The translations under genes and the position numbers were made by a program. Of a stretch of 64,000 nucleotides of DNA, positions 63,367 to 64,000 are shown piece after piece. This DNA comes from Alentia gelatinosa (Eukaryota > Annelida > Polychaeta > Phyllodocida > Polynoidae). The notes under the pieces were generated by a model. That model was not told where the DNA came from. It saw nothing but the letters and a program-made list of their open reading frames with translations, and did no database searches. The DNA lies in assembly GCA_950022655.1 (NCBI GenBank), contig OX465581.1, positions 33,513,300 to 33,577,299 on the forward strand. The letters run 5' to 3'. Within the stretch, counting starts at the first letter, position 1; each line of letters begins with the position of its first letter.

Positions 63367-63596
63367 CTGTATGTGCTCCAGCCCTCCTTGACCAGTCGGC
63401 AACTCGGCAGCGGCCTATCCCAAGCGGGGCGTCCTGTATATGTCGCTCGTGTTGGCGTAGGTAAGAACGGGCGCCAGGATGGTAAGGTTCGACTACTATT
63501 CCTGAACCGAGGAGAAGCATCCGAGCTATTCGTCCGCGTCGACTGATTTCCCTGTGAGTACCATGGCCATTCTCTGGAAGTGCCATCTCCGTGCAT
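63367..63596 (-). CDS. Probable first coding exon of a disordered-protein gene (partial gene)
   Basis: On the minus strand an ATG at 63596-63594, with A at -3, opens a frame that runs to a CAG|GTATAC donor (intron starts at 63366). The reading begins MHGDGTSREWPWYSQ and continues Ser/Thr/Arg/Pro-rich, ending GWSTY plus two bases (AG) of a split codon. The next exon, starting at 57232, supplies G, which makes AGG (Arg), so phase fits exactly. This is the first ATG after an in-frame stop about 140 nt upstream. An alternative is that the exon is internal and begins at 63551 after a TACTCACAG acceptor; the frame is the same, but the pyrimidine tract there is poor. No domain is recognisable. Ser/Arg content and base composition match the following large exon, which supports one gene. 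Confidence 0.5.
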
Positions 63597-64000
63597 ATTG
63601 CCTACACGGTCCGCACTAATTAGTATCCTGTTAATCAGACGGCCAAACACGGGCCAGCTGCTCAGTGACGAGCTGCTCGCCACTGCCTTCTCACCGCTGT
63701 AATAACCAACAGCATCACAAGCGGGAGGCCTTTACTGACGGGTCCACATGCAGCCGACTTTATCCCGGGTCCCCTTATCGTCATTTCGGGGTTATGGTCT
63801 CTTCCCTAGCATTGGGGAGACCCAGAGAACGGGTGGTTGTAGGTTCCATTAGAAGAGAGCTGCACGTGCTTGGAATTCAAGGGTTGCCAGTGGGGGAGTT
63901 CCTCTTGGTGAAGGGACGTCTGCTTTGTGGTGGTAGTGGCAGTTTGTTTGTGTCCACACGCTGCTAACGGACTGACACGTCATGGTGATATGTGCAGATG
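63597..64000. other. Upstream of first exon, possible promoter/5'UTR of the minus-strand gene
   Basis: GC-richer than the intron. The exon frame stays open upstream to a stop near 63739, so the coding exon could be longer. A plus-strand open frame (63665-63967) has no recognisable motif. No TATA box stands out. Confidence 0.35.

Overview
The window looks like metazoan nuclear DNA, most likely from a mollusc or another lophotrochozoan. The reasons are widely spaced GC-rich coding-type exons with GT/AG borders set in AT-rich DNA, dense microsatellites and minisatellites, short inverted-repeat (MITE-like) elements, a tRNA-like SINE head, a Penelope-type hammerhead motif, and a TTGTTTGTTTG...TTTAACGTCCC tail that I remember from mollusc genomes. 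The taxon is inferred. I see no operons, phage or CRISPR array. About 95% of the window is intron or intergenic sequence.

The best gene is on the minus strand. A first coding exon (63596-63367) joins in phase to a 2,035-nt exon (57232-55198). Together they encode at least 755 residues of a Ser/Pro/Arg/His-rich, mostly disordered protein that I do not recognise. A GC-rich 105-nt open segment at 51692-51588 has compatible phase and may be the next exon. More distant minus-strand candidates are a 38-nt exon (50081-50044), a 222-nt exon (40418-40197) and a 210-nt exon (38565-38356, with DSFCDCDTCLLGFDD). The last may instead be the first exon of a separate gene, because it lies at the edge of a CpG-rich island (about 38.36-40.63 kb). 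The same island holds a plus-strand two-exon reading frame (39281-39903) with a 77-nt intron. A possible single membrane-segment exon lies at 24046-23962 (minus). Two decayed protein-coding relics lie at 12.25-12.68 kb and 13.55-14.63 kb.

The rest is repeats. By position they are: palindromic elements at 0.86-1.32 kb; a 37-bp minisatellite (24 units) at 4.73-5.62 kb; a 20-bp minisatellite at 15.25-15.82 kb; (TA)n at 18.33 kb; a dispersed repeat at 23.65, 41.23 (inverted) and 58.66 kb; a composite hairpin + inverted-repeat element at 1.01, 25.41 and 41.42 kb, the last split by a 185-bp insertion; the hammerhead motif at 33.35 kb; a two-block pentamer array at 35.40-35.67 kb; a 400-bp diverged tandem duplication with a long hairpin at 44.5-45.2 kb; a 1.4-kb inverted-repeat-bounded element at 48.28-49.65 kb; and a 37-38-bp tandem array at 63.0-63.2 kb.

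No complete gene can be assembled with certainty. All exon joins here are inferred from splice consensus, phase and base composition only.
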